Assembly (NCBI GenBank): GCA_044226535.1
Contig: JBGAGT010000019.1
Location: forward strand, 12,572 to 76,571
Reading direction: 5' to 3'
DNA length: 64,000 nucleotides
DNA from: VBCG01 sp044226535
GTDB lineage: Bacteria > Pseudomonadota > Gammaproteobacteria > Burkholderiales > Casimicrobiaceae
A model generated the notes under the pieces. It was not told the DNA's origin. It was given only the letters and a program-made list of their open reading frames with translations, and made no database searches. This document shows, piece after piece, positions 46,766-54,831 of this stretch (positions are counted from its first letter, which is position 1; each line of letters starts with the position of its first letter). Both the position numbers and the translations under genes were made by a program.

Positions 46766-48097
46766 TCAGGCGGCCTTGGCGAGCAGTCGACGCACGCGCT
46801 CGCGCAACAGCCGGGTGAAGCGGCTCGCCGGCTTCTGCGCCTCGCGCTCGGCGATGAGCGCGCGCGCGAGGCTCGCGCGGCGGGCGCGCAATGCCGCCTC
46901 GGTATGCGTGAGCTGGACGATGTCGCATTGCGCGAGACTTCCCCCGCAGCGGTGCGCGATGTCGCGCACTTCCTCCATGCGCGCGATGCAGCGCTCGTAA
47001 GCGCCGTCGCCGAACGCCATCAGCGCGCCGCACAGCGGCTCCGCCAGCAGCGACTCGGGATACCAGGCGAGCGCCGCGCCGCTGCGGAACGCCGCGGAGG
47101 CGCGCGTCGCGGCGTCGGCGCGCCCGGTGGCGGCGAAGGCCATGGTCGCGTGCATCGCGAAGAACGGCTGCAGCGTCTCGAGCGCCTGCGCCTCCCAACG
47201 ATCGGCGAGGACTTCCCAGCGCCAACCGAGGTCGGTGCCGCGCAACCCGAGGCGCCACAGCAGCGCCGAGGCGTCGGCGAGCACCGACACGCCTTGCACC
47301 TTCGCGCCCGCGATCCGCGCGTCGTGGATACGCAGCGCCGCCTCGAGCTCGTCCTGCTCGAAGTGGAACAGCGCGCGGTGCCATTCGAGGTGCACCGCGA
47401 AGGCGTTCGGCTCGCGCATCGCGTCCTCGTTGCGCGCGAGGAAGTTAAGGCCCTGCCGGGCGCGTCCCTCCATGTCCATCACGTGGGCGACGACGTGCAC
47501 CGCGCCCGGGTGTGCAGCGTCGATGTCCAGCGCGCGGCGCGCGACCGCTTCGGCGGACGCGTGCTGGCCGTTCTCGACCAGCCCGAAGGCATACATCGCC
47601 AGCACGCTGGCGTGCCCCTCCATCGGCGTGCGCCAGGCCGGCAGCACCTGGGCGACGCGGTCGCGAAGCATGCGTCGCCGGCCGAGCCTGAAGTCCAGCG
47701 CGTGCGCGACCAAGAGGGCCAGCAGGTCGAAGGGCTGGTCGATGACGATCGCACCGTAGCGTTCCAGCGCGCCGCCGGTGTCGCCCTCGAGCCAGGCGCG
47801 CGCGGCGTCGGCGTGCCGTCGATCGCCGCCCGGCGCGGCGTCGAGCCGCACGAGGCTGTCGGCGAGCTCCGCCCGCGCGGCGCGACGATCGGCCGCGACG
47901 ATCATGCCGCAGCGCAGCCGATGTGCCGCGGCGTTCCCCGGGTCGCGCGCCAGCGCCGCCGAGAGCAGTTCGGCCGGCCGCCCGCGATGGGTATGGAGGC
48001 ACCACAGCGCGCGATCGACGAAAGCGGGTGCGGTGTCCGGAGTGGGCTGCCGCATCGCGCGGGTCGCGACCGGTGGGGATATCGCAAGCGTGTCCAT
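46766..48097 (-). CDS. TPR protein of the TTC38 type
   Basis: 443 residues, wholly helical, with no signal peptide. The middle, MYAFGLVENGQHASAEAVARRALDIDAAHPGAVHVVAHVMDMEGRARQGLNFL, followed by HLEWHRALFHFEQDELEAALRIHDARI, matches bacterial homologues of tetratricopeptide protein 38, a family of unknown function. It is convergent with the winged-helix regulator (47-bp gap). moaA lies 132 bp upstream on the same strand, with a GC-rich intergenic stretch that may end moaA transcription. No link to cofactor synthesis is evident. Confidence 0.75.
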   Translation of the reverse strand: MDTLAISPPVATRAMRQPTPDTAPAFVDRALWCLHTHRGRPAELLSAALARDPGNAAAHRLRCGMIVAADRRAARAELADSLVRLDAAPGGDRRHADAARAWLEGDTGGALERYGAIVIDQPFDLLALLVAHALDFRLGRRRMLRDRVAQVLPAWRTPMEGHASVLAMYAFGLVENGQHASAEAVARRALDIDAAHPGAVHVVAHVMDMEGRARQGLNFLARNEDAMREPNAFAVHLEWHRALFHFEQDELEAALRIHDARIAGAKVQGVSVLADASALLWRLGLRGTDLGWRWEVLADRWEAQALETLQPFFAMHATMAFAATGRADAATRASAAFRSGAALAWYPESLLAEPLCGALMAFGDGAYERCIARMEEVRDIAHRCGGSLAQCDIVQLTHTEAALRARRASLARALIAEREAQKPASRFTRLLRERVRRLLAKAA

Positions 48098-48229
48098 GGC
48101 GTCCCGTGGTTCGAGGAAGACGCCACTGTAGGCAGGCGCGCGGCCCGCGTCCTTCGCCCCGCCTGATCGATTGCTGATGCCGGCGGGCCGCCGGCCGGGA
48201 ATGGCCCCGCCGGCGCGGGACTGCGGGGG

Positions 48230-49339
48230 TCAGCCCCCGATGTAGCTCATCTCCACGCGCTCGCGCGGCGCCTGGCCGGGATGCGCGGCCTCGCCACGGA
48301 GCTCGGAGTAGCGGTCGCTGCGCAGCGACCAGACCGCCCGCACCACGCCCGCGAGCTCGTCGTCGCTCGCACCCGCGCGCAGCCTCGCGCGCAGGTCGGT
48401 GCCGCGCGTTGCGAAGAGGCAGGTGTAGACCTTGCCGTCGGTGGAAAGCCGCGCCCGCGTGCAATCGCGGCAGAACGCCTGCGTCACCGAGGCGATGACG
48501 CCGATCTCGCCGCTGCCGTCCTTGTAGCGCCAGCGTTGCGCAACCTCGCCGGTGTAGTTGGCGGTCGCGGGCTCGAGCGGGGACTCGCGGTCGACGGCCG
48601 CGATGATCTCGCGCGCGGTCACCACGTCGTCCATCCGCCAGCCGTTGGTGTGGCCGACGTCCATGTACTCGATGAAGCGCACGATGTGGCCCGTGCCCTT
48701 GAAGTGCCTCGCCAGCGCCGGGACCGCGTGCTCGTTCACGCCGCGCTTGATGACCGCGTTGACCTTGACCGGGCCGAAGCCCGCTGCACCCGCGGCGTCG
48801 ATGCCCGCCAGCACGTCGGAGACCGGGAAGTCCACGTCGTTCATGGCGCGGAAGGTCGCCTCGTCGAGCGCGTCGAGGCTCACCGTCACGCGGCGCAGGC
48901 CCGCATCGCGCAGTGCGCGCGCCTTGCGGGCGAGCAGCACGCCGTTGGTGGTGAGCGTCAGGTCGACGGGCAGCTTCGCCAGCATCTCCACCAGGCGCTC
49001 GAGGTTGCGGCGAAGCAGCGGCTCGCCGCCGGTGAGCCGGATCTTCTGCACGCCGGCATCGACGAAGGCACGCGCCACGCGCGCGATCTCCTCGAAGGAC
49101 AGGAGCTCGGCGTGCGGCAGGAACTCGTAGTCGCGACCGAACACTTCCTTGGGCATGCAGTACACGCAGCGGAAGTTGCAGCGGTCGGTGACCGAGATGC
49201 GCAGGTCGCGCAGCGGCCTGCCCAGCTTGTCGTGCGGCGACCCTGCGCCGTGTCCGCGCTGCGCGCGCGCCGCCTCGTCGAGGCGCGCGTCGAGCGCGGC
49301 GTCGCGATGGTCGGCCAGCGGGATGACGCGAGTGGTCAT
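48230..49339 (-). CDS. moaA: GTP 3',8-cyclase (molybdenum cofactor biosynthesis)
   Basis: 369-residue radical-SAM enzyme catalysing the first step of molybdopterin synthesis from GTP, with MoaC. The SAM cluster motif is C54-x3-C58-x2-C61 (RCNFRCVYC). The second 4Fe-4S cluster, binding GTP, is CRDCTRARLSTDGKVYTCLF near residue 300. It ends in a Gly-Gly tail (SYIGG), as functional MoaA proteins do. ATG 49339 overlaps the stop of a 21-codon upstream ORF. It is separated from mobA-moeA by a 5-kb block, although all three share the strand and a promoter element. Confidence 0.95.
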   Translation of the reverse strand: MTTRVIPLADHRDAALDARLDEAARAQRGHGAGSPHDKLGRPLRDLRISVTDRCNFRCVYCMPKEVFGRDYEFLPHAELLSFEEIARVARAFVDAGVQKIRLTGGEPLLRRNLERLVEMLAKLPVDLTLTTNGVLLARKARALRDAGLRRVTVSLDALDEATFRAMNDVDFPVSDVLAGIDAAGAAGFGPVKVNAVIKRGVNEHAVPALARHFKGTGHIVRFIEYMDVGHTNGWRMDDVVTAREIIAAVDRESPLEPATANYTGEVAQRWRYKDGSGEIGVIASVTQAFCRDCTRARLSTDGKVYTCLFATRGTDLRARLRAGASDDELAGVVRAVWSLRSDRYSELRGEAAHPGQAPRERVEMSYIGG

Positions 49340-49401
49340 GGGGCCTTGCCGGCCGGCCGGCCGCTCGAAAGTCGCCCCATTGATGCAAGGCACGGGATCA
49401 T
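49336..49401 (-). CDS. 21-codon upstream ORF ending on the moaA start
   Basis: ATG 49401 opens MIPCLASMGRLSSGRPAGKAP; its TGA (49336-49338) overlaps the moaA ATG as ATGA. TACCAT lies exactly six bases before the ATG, so it would be a leaderless uORF translationally coupled to moaA. The composition is unremarkable. The case rests on position and the parallel with modB. Confidence 0.4.
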   Translation of the reverse strand: MIPCLASMGRLSSGRPAGKAP

Positions 49402-49407
49402 CGGGTC

Positions 49408-49420
49408 ATGGTAGCAGAGG
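49408..49420 (-). promoter_or_regulatory. Extended -10 of moaA, shared with mobA
   Basis: On the minus strand CCTCTGCTACCAT has TGC directly before TACCAT. It differs at one of 13 positions from the element before mobA (43024-43036). Confidence 0.5.
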
Positions 49421-49467
49421 GCCCCTTCGGCCCGCCGCGGACGGCCAGGTGGCGGGCCGTTTCCGGC

Positions 49468-49473
49468 TATAAT
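49468..49473 (+). promoter_or_regulatory. TATAAT of the tRNA-Ser gene
   Basis: A perfect TATAAT 11 bases before the mature 5-prime end of the tRNA. Confidence 0.65.
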
Positions 49474-49484
49474 CCCGGGCTCGC

Positions 49485-49572
49485 GGAGAGTTGGCCGAGT
49501 GGTCGAAGGCGCCTGACTCGAAATCAGGTAATGGGCAACCATTCGGGGGTTCGAATCCCTCACTCTCCGCCA
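49485..49572 (+). tRNA. tRNA-Ser (anticodon CGA)
   Basis: 88 nt with an encoded CCA (49570-49572). Acceptor GGAGAGT pairs with ACTCTCC, with discriminator G. The anticodon arm is CCTGA-CTCGAAA-TCAGG with anticodon CGA, reading UCG. The long variable arm (TAATGGGCAACCATT) marks a class II serine tRNA. The T arm is CGGGG-GTTCGAA-TCCCT with its usual TTCGAAT. Own promoter and terminator. Confidence 0.97.
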
Positions 49573-49585
49573 CCAACAATCCGGT

Positions 49586-49621
49586 AACGCGCTGATTTCT
49601 GAATGGAAACAGCGCGTTTTT
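49586..49621 (+). terminator. Terminator of tRNA-Ser
   Basis: AACGCGCTG (49586-49594) pairs with CAGCGCGTT (49610-49618), then a run of five T (49617-49621). The loop is 15 nt. Confidence 0.85.
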
Positions 49622-49745
49622 CGTTTCTGGCGCGTGGAGGCCAGGCGCACTGGCGTCGCGCCGCAGCTGACCGGTGCGGATCGGGAACCGGCGACGTCGA
49701 TGGTGCAGACGCCGCGCGGCTGGGAGAAGCAGACGGGCGCGCAGA

Positions 49746-51890
49746 TCAGGCGAGCGTTCGGACCTTTGGCTCGCGATCGAACATCCGCGTCGCGGCAGCC
49801 TTGAGGAACGAGCCGTCGAGCGGCGTGACGCCAGCATCCGCGACCACGCCGGCCTTATCGAGCAGAAGCTTGCATTCGGGTGTGCATCCGATGGCCTTGA
49901 GATGCCCGAACGCGTCACGAACGAAGTCCACCGCTGCAGCCTCGTTGGCCAGCTTCCCCACTGCCGCTTTGTCAAGCACCAGCGCCACGGCATCGAACAG
50001 CACCGAAGGCGATCCGGCGAGCTGCCCATCGGCTTTTTGCGTCCCACCCTTGAGCTTGATGGCACCAACTCTTGGCGCGACGAGCATCGCCTTGGCGCCC
50101 GCGGCTTCGATGTCGGCCTTGACACGCAACAGCACGGCGCGGTCGGAGCCTTCGTCGAACAGCACGGCCACCTTGCGGCCCTTGAGCGTGGGCTTCATCC
50201 TGGCAACGATCGACAGCGCCGGCGAGGCCCGCATGTCGCCGGTCGGCGCGGCGGCGGGCAACGCGGAGGGGAGCGGCAGTGCGAGTCCGGCAGCGATGCG
50301 CATCGCGAGGTCCTCGTCGATGTTGCGGATGCTCGCGACGACGCGGCTGCGAACGTGCTCGAGCTCGACTTTCGAAAGCTCGAAGACGATCGCCGAGGCG
50401 ATGTGAGCCTGTTCGATCGGCGCCTGCGAACGGTAGAAGAGGCGTGCCTGGGTGTAATGGTCGGCGAAGCTCGCGGCGCGGATACGTTGCTTGAGTGCAG
50501 GATCACCGCCGACTGCCACCGTCCCTGCGCTCACGAACCCTCGTTGCGGCGATTCGCGCGGGCCGCCGTCCTCGGCGGCATCGTCCAGGCTGTTCGGCTC
50601 GTAGTTGGCGCGTCCCTTGAATACCTGTGTCTGCATCATGCCGTCGCGCTGGAAGTTCTGGAATGGGCATTTGGGCGCGTTGACGGGAATCTGGTGGAAG
50701 TTGCTCGTGCCGAGCCGCGATTTCTGCGTGTCGAGGTAGGAGAACAGCCGCCCCTGCAACAGCGGGTCGTCGGTGAAGTCGATGCCGGGAACCACATTCG
50801 ACGGAAGGAAAGCGACCTGCTCGGTCTCGGCGAAGAAATTGTCGGGCCAGCGATCCAGCACCAGGCGGCCGACGATGGTGAGCGGAAGGTCTTCCTCAGG
50901 GATGAGCTTGGTGGCGTCGAGCACGTCATAGGGCTGCGCGTCGGCAAAGGCCTGGTCGAACACTTGCAGGCCGAGGTCCCACTCCGGCGGGCTGCCCGAG
51001 GTGATCGCCTCCCACAGGTCGCGTCGGGTGAAATCAGGGTCCGCGCCGGAGATCTTCACCGCTTCGTCCCACAAGGTGGACTGCATGCCGAGGCGCGGTC
51101 GCCAGTGGAACTTCACGAACTTGGCCTCGCCCGCGGCGTTGACCAGGCGAAACGTGTGGACGCCGAATCCTTCCATCATGCGTAGCGAACGCGGCAACGC
51201 GCGGTCCGACATCACCCACATGATCATGTGCATCGTCTCCGGCATCAGCGAGACGAAGTCCCAGAACGTGTCGTGCGCGGACGCGGCCTGCGGGAAGCCG
51301 CGGTCCGCCTCCGGCTTGACCGCATGGACGAGGTCAGGAAACTTGATCGCGTCCTGGATGAAGAACACTGGCATGTTGTTGCCGACCAGGTCCCAGTTGC
51401 CCTCGTCGGTGTAGAACTTGACGGCGAAGCCGCGCACGTCGCGTGGCGTGTCCTTCGAGCCTTTCGATCCGGCGACGGTCGAGAACCGGCAGAACACGGG
51501 GGTGCGCTTGCCCTTCTTCGCAAACACCGTGGCACGGGTCAGTTCGGGAATCGCGCGCGTGCACTCGAAAAACCCGTGCGCACCCGACCCGCGCGCATGC
51601 ACGATGCGTTCGGGAATTCGTTCGTGGTCGAAGTGGAAGATCTTTTCCCGGAGGACGAAGTCCTCGAGAAGCGTCGGTCCGCGCTCGCCGAGCTTGAGGC
51701 TGTTTTGGTTGTCAGCGACCGGCGTGCCGTGGTTGGTGGTGAGGATCGACTGCCCCGCAGCCCCGGTACCCATGCTCTGATGGGTTTCGCCGCCGCCCGA
51801 CGCGATGCCACCGGGACTGCGCCGAAGCTTGTTGCGGTCAGGCGTGGAGGCTTTGCTGGAAGGCGTTCTTGACGGCTTGCGCGTGGGCAT
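49746..51890 (-). CDS. katE: Large-subunit catalase, HPII type
   Basis: 714-residue heme catalase with an extra C-terminal domain. Catalytic His in ERIVHARGSGAHGFF, the conserved Asn in VGNNMPVFF, and proximal Tyr385 in LFSYLDTQKSRLG. After about residue 560 comes the flavodoxin/DJ-1-like domain (RKVAVLFDEGSDRAVLLRVKADIEAAGAKA) that defines clade 2 catalases such as E. coli HPII. It detoxifies hydrogen peroxide, often in stationary phase. ATG 51890 has AAGGAAA upstream. The N-terminus is basic (MPTRKPSRTPSSK). It lies convergent to the tRNA-Ser gene, with 173 bp between the tRNA end and the catalase stop. Confidence 0.95.
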   Translation of the reverse strand: MPTRKPSRTPSSKASTPDRNKLRRSPGGIASGGGETHQSMGTGAAGQSILTTNHGTPVADNQNSLKLGERGPTLLEDFVLREKIFHFDHERIPERIVHARGSGAHGFFECTRAIPELTRATVFAKKGKRTPVFCRFSTVAGSKGSKDTPRDVRGFAVKFYTDEGNWDLVGNNMPVFFIQDAIKFPDLVHAVKPEADRGFPQAASAHDTFWDFVSLMPETMHMIMWVMSDRALPRSLRMMEGFGVHTFRLVNAAGEAKFVKFHWRPRLGMQSTLWDEAVKISGADPDFTRRDLWEAITSGSPPEWDLGLQVFDQAFADAQPYDVLDATKLIPEEDLPLTIVGRLVLDRWPDNFFAETEQVAFLPSNVVPGIDFTDDPLLQGRLFSYLDTQKSRLGTSNFHQIPVNAPKCPFQNFQRDGMMQTQVFKGRANYEPNSLDDAAEDGGPRESPQRGFVSAGTVAVGGDPALKQRIRAASFADHYTQARLFYRSQAPIEQAHIASAIVFELSKVELEHVRSRVVASIRNIDEDLAMRIAAGLALPLPSALPAAAPTGDMRASPALSIVARMKPTLKGRKVAVLFDEGSDRAVLLRVKADIEAAGAKAMLVAPRVGAIKLKGGTQKADGQLAGSPSVLFDAVALVLDKAAVGKLANEAAAVDFVRDAFGHLKAIGCTPECKLLLDKAGVVADAGVTPLDGSFLKAAATRMFDREPKVRTLA

Positions 51891-52078
51891 TCGGATTTTC
51901 CTTGGTGGGCAATGCGCACGACAGGCACGCGCACGTGATATGCCGCCAGCACTCCGCGGCCACTGGGGGCTCGAGGCAAGTCCCCGGCACATTGCACTTG
52001 GCGATCCCCGAGGCGCAGGGAACGAGACGAACGTCACTGTCTACGCCAGCGCGACGACTGTCAGTCGCCGAAAGGGGG

Positions 52079-52110
52079 ATTCGGGCGTAGGCGTGGACCT
52101 ACGCCCGAAT
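52079..52110. repeat. Perfect 13-bp inverted repeat upstream of katE
   Basis: ATTCGGGCGTAGG and CCTACGCCCGAAT flank six bases (CGTGGA). It sits about 190 bp upstream of the katE start and 47 bp beyond the terminator of the next gene. It could be a second terminator without T-run or an operator for katE. The rest of 51891-52206 shows no gene. Confidence 0.7.
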
Positions 52111-52156
52111 AGCGCGACACGCCTCCGCTGCCTCGTTCTCGACAACGCCGCAGAAC

Positions 52157-52182
52157 AAAACGGCCCACCGAAGTGAGCCGTT
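52157..52182 (-). terminator. Intrinsic terminator after the surface-protein gene
   Basis: On the minus strand AACGGCTCAC-TTCG-GTGGGCCGTT forms a 10-bp stem (one G-U pair) closed by a UUCG tetraloop and followed by a short T-run. It lies 24 bp after the stop of the gene at 52207-52707. Confidence 0.85.
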
Positions 52183-52206
52183 CACGGGGAGTGCGGGGAG
52201 ACGCCG

Positions 52207-52707
52207 TCAGGCGCGGCGATACCTGAACCACACGAAGGCAGCCAACATCAGCGCGAGGGCGGTGATCGCGATGCCCGGCGCGGGAACAGCCGCGCTGGAA
52301 GATCCGCTCACCGTAATCTGCACCGTGCCGCCCCATCCGGACATGGACCCGACGTTGCAGCCTCCGACCACACCTTCGCCCTGAACGCCGAGGACATGGC
52401 TGCCCGCGCTCACCGGCCCGAGGGCAAAGAGCGCGCTGGTCTGCCCGGGGCTGAGGACCGAGGTGGCGGCGCGCTCGACGCCATCGACCAGGAAGTGGAC
52501 GAAAATGGGTCCGCAGTGGGTCGGGGCAGCCGTGTACGAGACATTCAGCACCCCGTCGGTCGTCACCGGAATATTGAATGGCGGCGTGCAGAGCTGGGTT
52601 CCGACGCTCGTGCAATTGACCGAAACCGGAACTGAGGATGTTTGCGCCGTGGCCGCACCCGCAAACAACCCTGACACCAAGACGATCAAGACCAACGCGA
52701 TGCGCAT
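52207..52707 (-). CDS. Exported protein with a candidate CTERM-like sorting tail
   Basis: 166 residues. Signal peptide IALVLIVLVSGLFAGAATAQ, then a beta-rich domain with four spaced cysteines (NCTSVGTQLC, HCG, GGCNVG). The C-terminus is VPAPG, one hydrophobic helix (IAITALALMLAAFVWF) and a basic end RYRRA: the three-part layout of PEP-CTERM/exosortase sorting signals, though the motif is not the classic VPEP or IPTL. GGGGAG precedes ATG 52707, and a TATAAT promoter is present. It is probably anchored and perhaps processed at the envelope. Function unknown. Confidence 0.7.
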   Translation of the reverse strand: MRIALVLIVLVSGLFAGAATAQTSSVPVSVNCTSVGTQLCTPPFNIPVTTDGVLNVSYTAAPTHCGPIFVHFLVDGVERAATSVLSPGQTSALFALGPVSAGSHVLGVQGEGVVGGCNVGSMSGWGGTVQITVSGSSSAAVPAPGIAITALALMLAAFVWFRYRRA

Positions 52708-52740
52708 GGCTTCTCCCCTGGCTATTTTGTGGCGACGCGG

Positions 52741-52769
52741 ATTATAGGCGGCCGATCGGCTCACGTCCA
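52741..52769 (-). promoter_or_regulatory. Promoter of the surface-protein gene
   Basis: On the minus strand TGGACG (52764-52769), 17 bp, TATAAT (52741-52746). A 10-bp palindrome GCCGATCGGC (52751-52760) lies between the two boxes and may be an operator. Confidence 0.55.
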
Positions 52770-52867
52770 CACCGGCCCGATCCGGTACCCCTGCGCCGGC
52801 GCCGCCAGGCCGATACCGTCGATTTCCCGCCGCCGGCCGCCTGCGTGACGAGCGGTGCCCGGTGCGT

Positions 52868-53578
52868 CTATCCTCGCGACGCGAACTTCCGCTTCCACAG
52901 CTCCCAGGGCCGCCCGAGCACCGCGCGGTTCGTCTCGTCGTACTTCGCGGCCTCGTCGTCGCTGAGGTAGGTCACGTCGCCGCCGAGCGCGATGGCGCGT
53001 TGCTGCAGCTCGGCATTGACTTGCGCGTAGTAGGCGCGGAACACGGCTTCCGCGATGCTGCGTCCCACTGCGCAGTAGCCGTGCCCGCGCATCAGCACCA
53101 CGTTTCGATCGCCGAGGCGCTCGGCGAGGGCTTCGCCCTGCGCGGCGTTGCGGATCAGCATGTCGGTCATGCCGAACTTCTCGCGGATCTCGAACACGGG
53201 TGCGCCGCCGCCGAGAAAGCCGCTCATGTGATAGACCGGCTTCAACGGTACCGAGCTCGCGGCGAAGGGCACGACCGGGGCCGCGTGGCTGTGCACCACC
53301 GAGGCGACGTCGGGCCTTCGCGCGTAGATGCGGCCATGGATGTAGCGCTCGAGGTAGGGATTGCGCGCATCGCCGCCCTGCACGTTGCCGTCGAAGTCGT
53401 AGCTCTGGATGTCGTCGCGCGTGACGAGCTCGGGCGCCAGCGAGCGCGACAGCAGGAACCGCCCGGGTTCGTCGGGGTGCCGCACGCTGACGTGGCCGAA
53501 TCCATCGAGGACGTTCAGGCCCGCGAGGATGTGGTTGGCGGCAACGAGGTCGTCGAGGAGGACGTCGGGTGTCGGCAT
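52868..53578 (-). CDS. Class II aldolase/adducin family protein
   Basis: 236 residues. Zinc-binding histidines are in VVHSHAAPVVPFA and VLMRGHGYCAVG; GFGHVSVRHPDEPGRFLLSRSLAPELVT is the conserved N-terminal block. Family members cleave sugar phosphates (fuculose, ribulose phosphates) or act as decarboxylases; this subgroup, without an obvious sugar operon, is often annotated only at family level. It lies on the same strand as the FAD oxidoreductase, 28 bp downstream of it, so the two may be co-transcribed and act on related hydroxy acids. GATACT lies seven bases before ATG 53578. Confidence 0.85.
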   Translation of the reverse strand: MPTPDVLLDDLVAANHILAGLNVLDGFGHVSVRHPDEPGRFLLSRSLAPELVTRDDIQSYDFDGNVQGGDARNPYLERYIHGRIYARRPDVASVVHSHAAPVVPFAASSVPLKPVYHMSGFLGGGAPVFEIREKFGMTDMLIRNAAQGEALAERLGDRNVVLMRGHGYCAVGRSIAEAVFRAYYAQVNAELQQRAIALGGDVTYLSDDEAAKYDETNRAVLGRPWELWKRKFASRG

Positions 53579-53606
53579 CGCGCGCAGTATCCCATGCTGC
53601 CCGCCG

Positions 53607-54728
53607 TCAAGTCGTGGTCGCGTCCTCGCCGAGTTCCGCCACCAGGTCCGCGATGGCGAGCGATGCCGTCAGCCCGGGGCTCTCGATGCCGAACAGGTTG
53701 ACGAGGCCGCGCACGCCGTGCACCGCAGGTCCCTGGATGCAGAAATCCTGGGTGGCGACGTCGGGCGGGACGATCTTCGGCCGGATGCCCGAGTAGGCAG
53801 GCGCCAGCGCGCCATCCTCGAGGCCCGGCCACCAGCGCCTGATCGAGGCATAGAACGCGTCGGCCCGCCGCGGGTCGACGTCGTAGTCGCGTTCGCCGAC
53901 CCACTCGACATCGGGGCCGAAGCGCGCCTGTCCGCCGAGGTCGACGGTGAGGTGGGTGCCGAGGCCGCCGGGCACCGGCACGGGATAGATCAGCCGCGAA
54001 AACGGCGAGCGACCGGCCAGCGCGAAATAGCTGCCCTTGGCGTAGTACGGCGTCGGCACGCGCTCGCGGGGCATGCCCTCGATGCGCGACGCGACCTGCG
54101 GCGCGTCGAGCCCGGCGCTGTTCACCACCAAGGTCGCGGCGAGGGTCATGGGGTCGGCTCCACCGACGTCGATCTCGATGCCGCCGCCGGCGACGCGGCC
54201 ACCGCAGACGGGTGCGTGGAAGGCGAACAGCGCGCCCGCCGCTTCGGCGTCACCCTGCAGCGTGGTCATGTACGCATGCGAGTCGAGGATCCCCGTCGAG
54301 GGCGACACCAGCGCGGCCGTGCAGCGCAGCTGCGGCTCCAATTCGCGCGCTTCGCCCGCGCCGATCCGGTACAGGTCGTCGACGCCGTTGGCCGAGGCCC
54401 GCGCGCGGATGCCCTCGAGGCGGCCGGCCTCGGCTTCGCTGGTCGCGACGATGAGCTTGCCGCAGTTCGCGTGCGGCAGCGCGCGCTCGCGCAGGTAGGC
54501 GTAGAGCTGGCGCCGCCCCGCGACGCACAGCCTCGCCATCAGGCTGCCTGCGGGGTAGTAGATGCCCGCGTGGATGACCTCGGAGTTCCGCGACGAGGTC
54601 ACGGTGCCGATGCCGCCTTCGGCCTCCAGCACCAGCACTTCGCGCCCGTCGAGGGCGAGGCGACGCGCGATCGCGAGGCCGACCACGCCTGCCCCGATGA
54701 CCACCGCATCGGCTTTCTCCATGACCAT
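53607..54728 (-). CDS. FAD-dependent oxidoreductase, L-2-hydroxyglutarate oxidase-like
   Basis: 373 residues, DAO fold. N-terminal dinucleotide motif VVIGAGVVGLAIARRLALDGREVLVLEAE, then SSRNSEVIHAGIYYPAGSLMARLCVAGR, typical of the L2HGDH/LhgO group. Later YYAKGSYFAL, VPVPGGLGTHLTVDLGGQARFGPDVEWV and the C-terminal FAD contact NLFGIESPGLTASLAIADLV fit too. It probably oxidises a 2-hydroxy acid, passing electrons to quinone; the substrate is not proven. TAGACT lies seven bases before ATG 54728; ATG 54722 is an alternative. It is followed closely by the aldolase gene. Confidence 0.85.
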   Translation of the reverse strand: MVMEKADAVVIGAGVVGLAIARRLALDGREVLVLEAEGGIGTVTSSRNSEVIHAGIYYPAGSLMARLCVAGRRQLYAYLRERALPHANCGKLIVATSEAEAGRLEGIRARASANGVDDLYRIGAGEARELEPQLRCTAALVSPSTGILDSHAYMTTLQGDAEAAGALFAFHAPVCGGRVAGGGIEIDVGGADPMTLAATLVVNSAGLDAPQVASRIEGMPRERVPTPYYAKGSYFALAGRSPFSRLIYPVPVPGGLGTHLTVDLGGQARFGPDVEWVGERDYDVDPRRADAFYASIRRWWPGLEDGALAPAYSGIRPKIVPPDVATQDFCIQGPAVHGVRGLVNLFGIESPGLTASLAIADLVAELGEDATTT

Positions 54729-54831
54729 CCGGGCGAGTCTAGCGCCGTCCGGGCCGCGGGCAGCGCTGCGCGCGCGCGTCGCCGCGACGGCGCGCGTTGC
54801 CGGGACGGGAATGCGGTGCCGGGCCGGCCCG

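Noticed and set aside
49623..49745. Sequence after the tRNA terminator read as an integrase remnant
   Set aside because: The translated frames show no integrase motif such as the R-H-R-Y residues; resemblance too weak.
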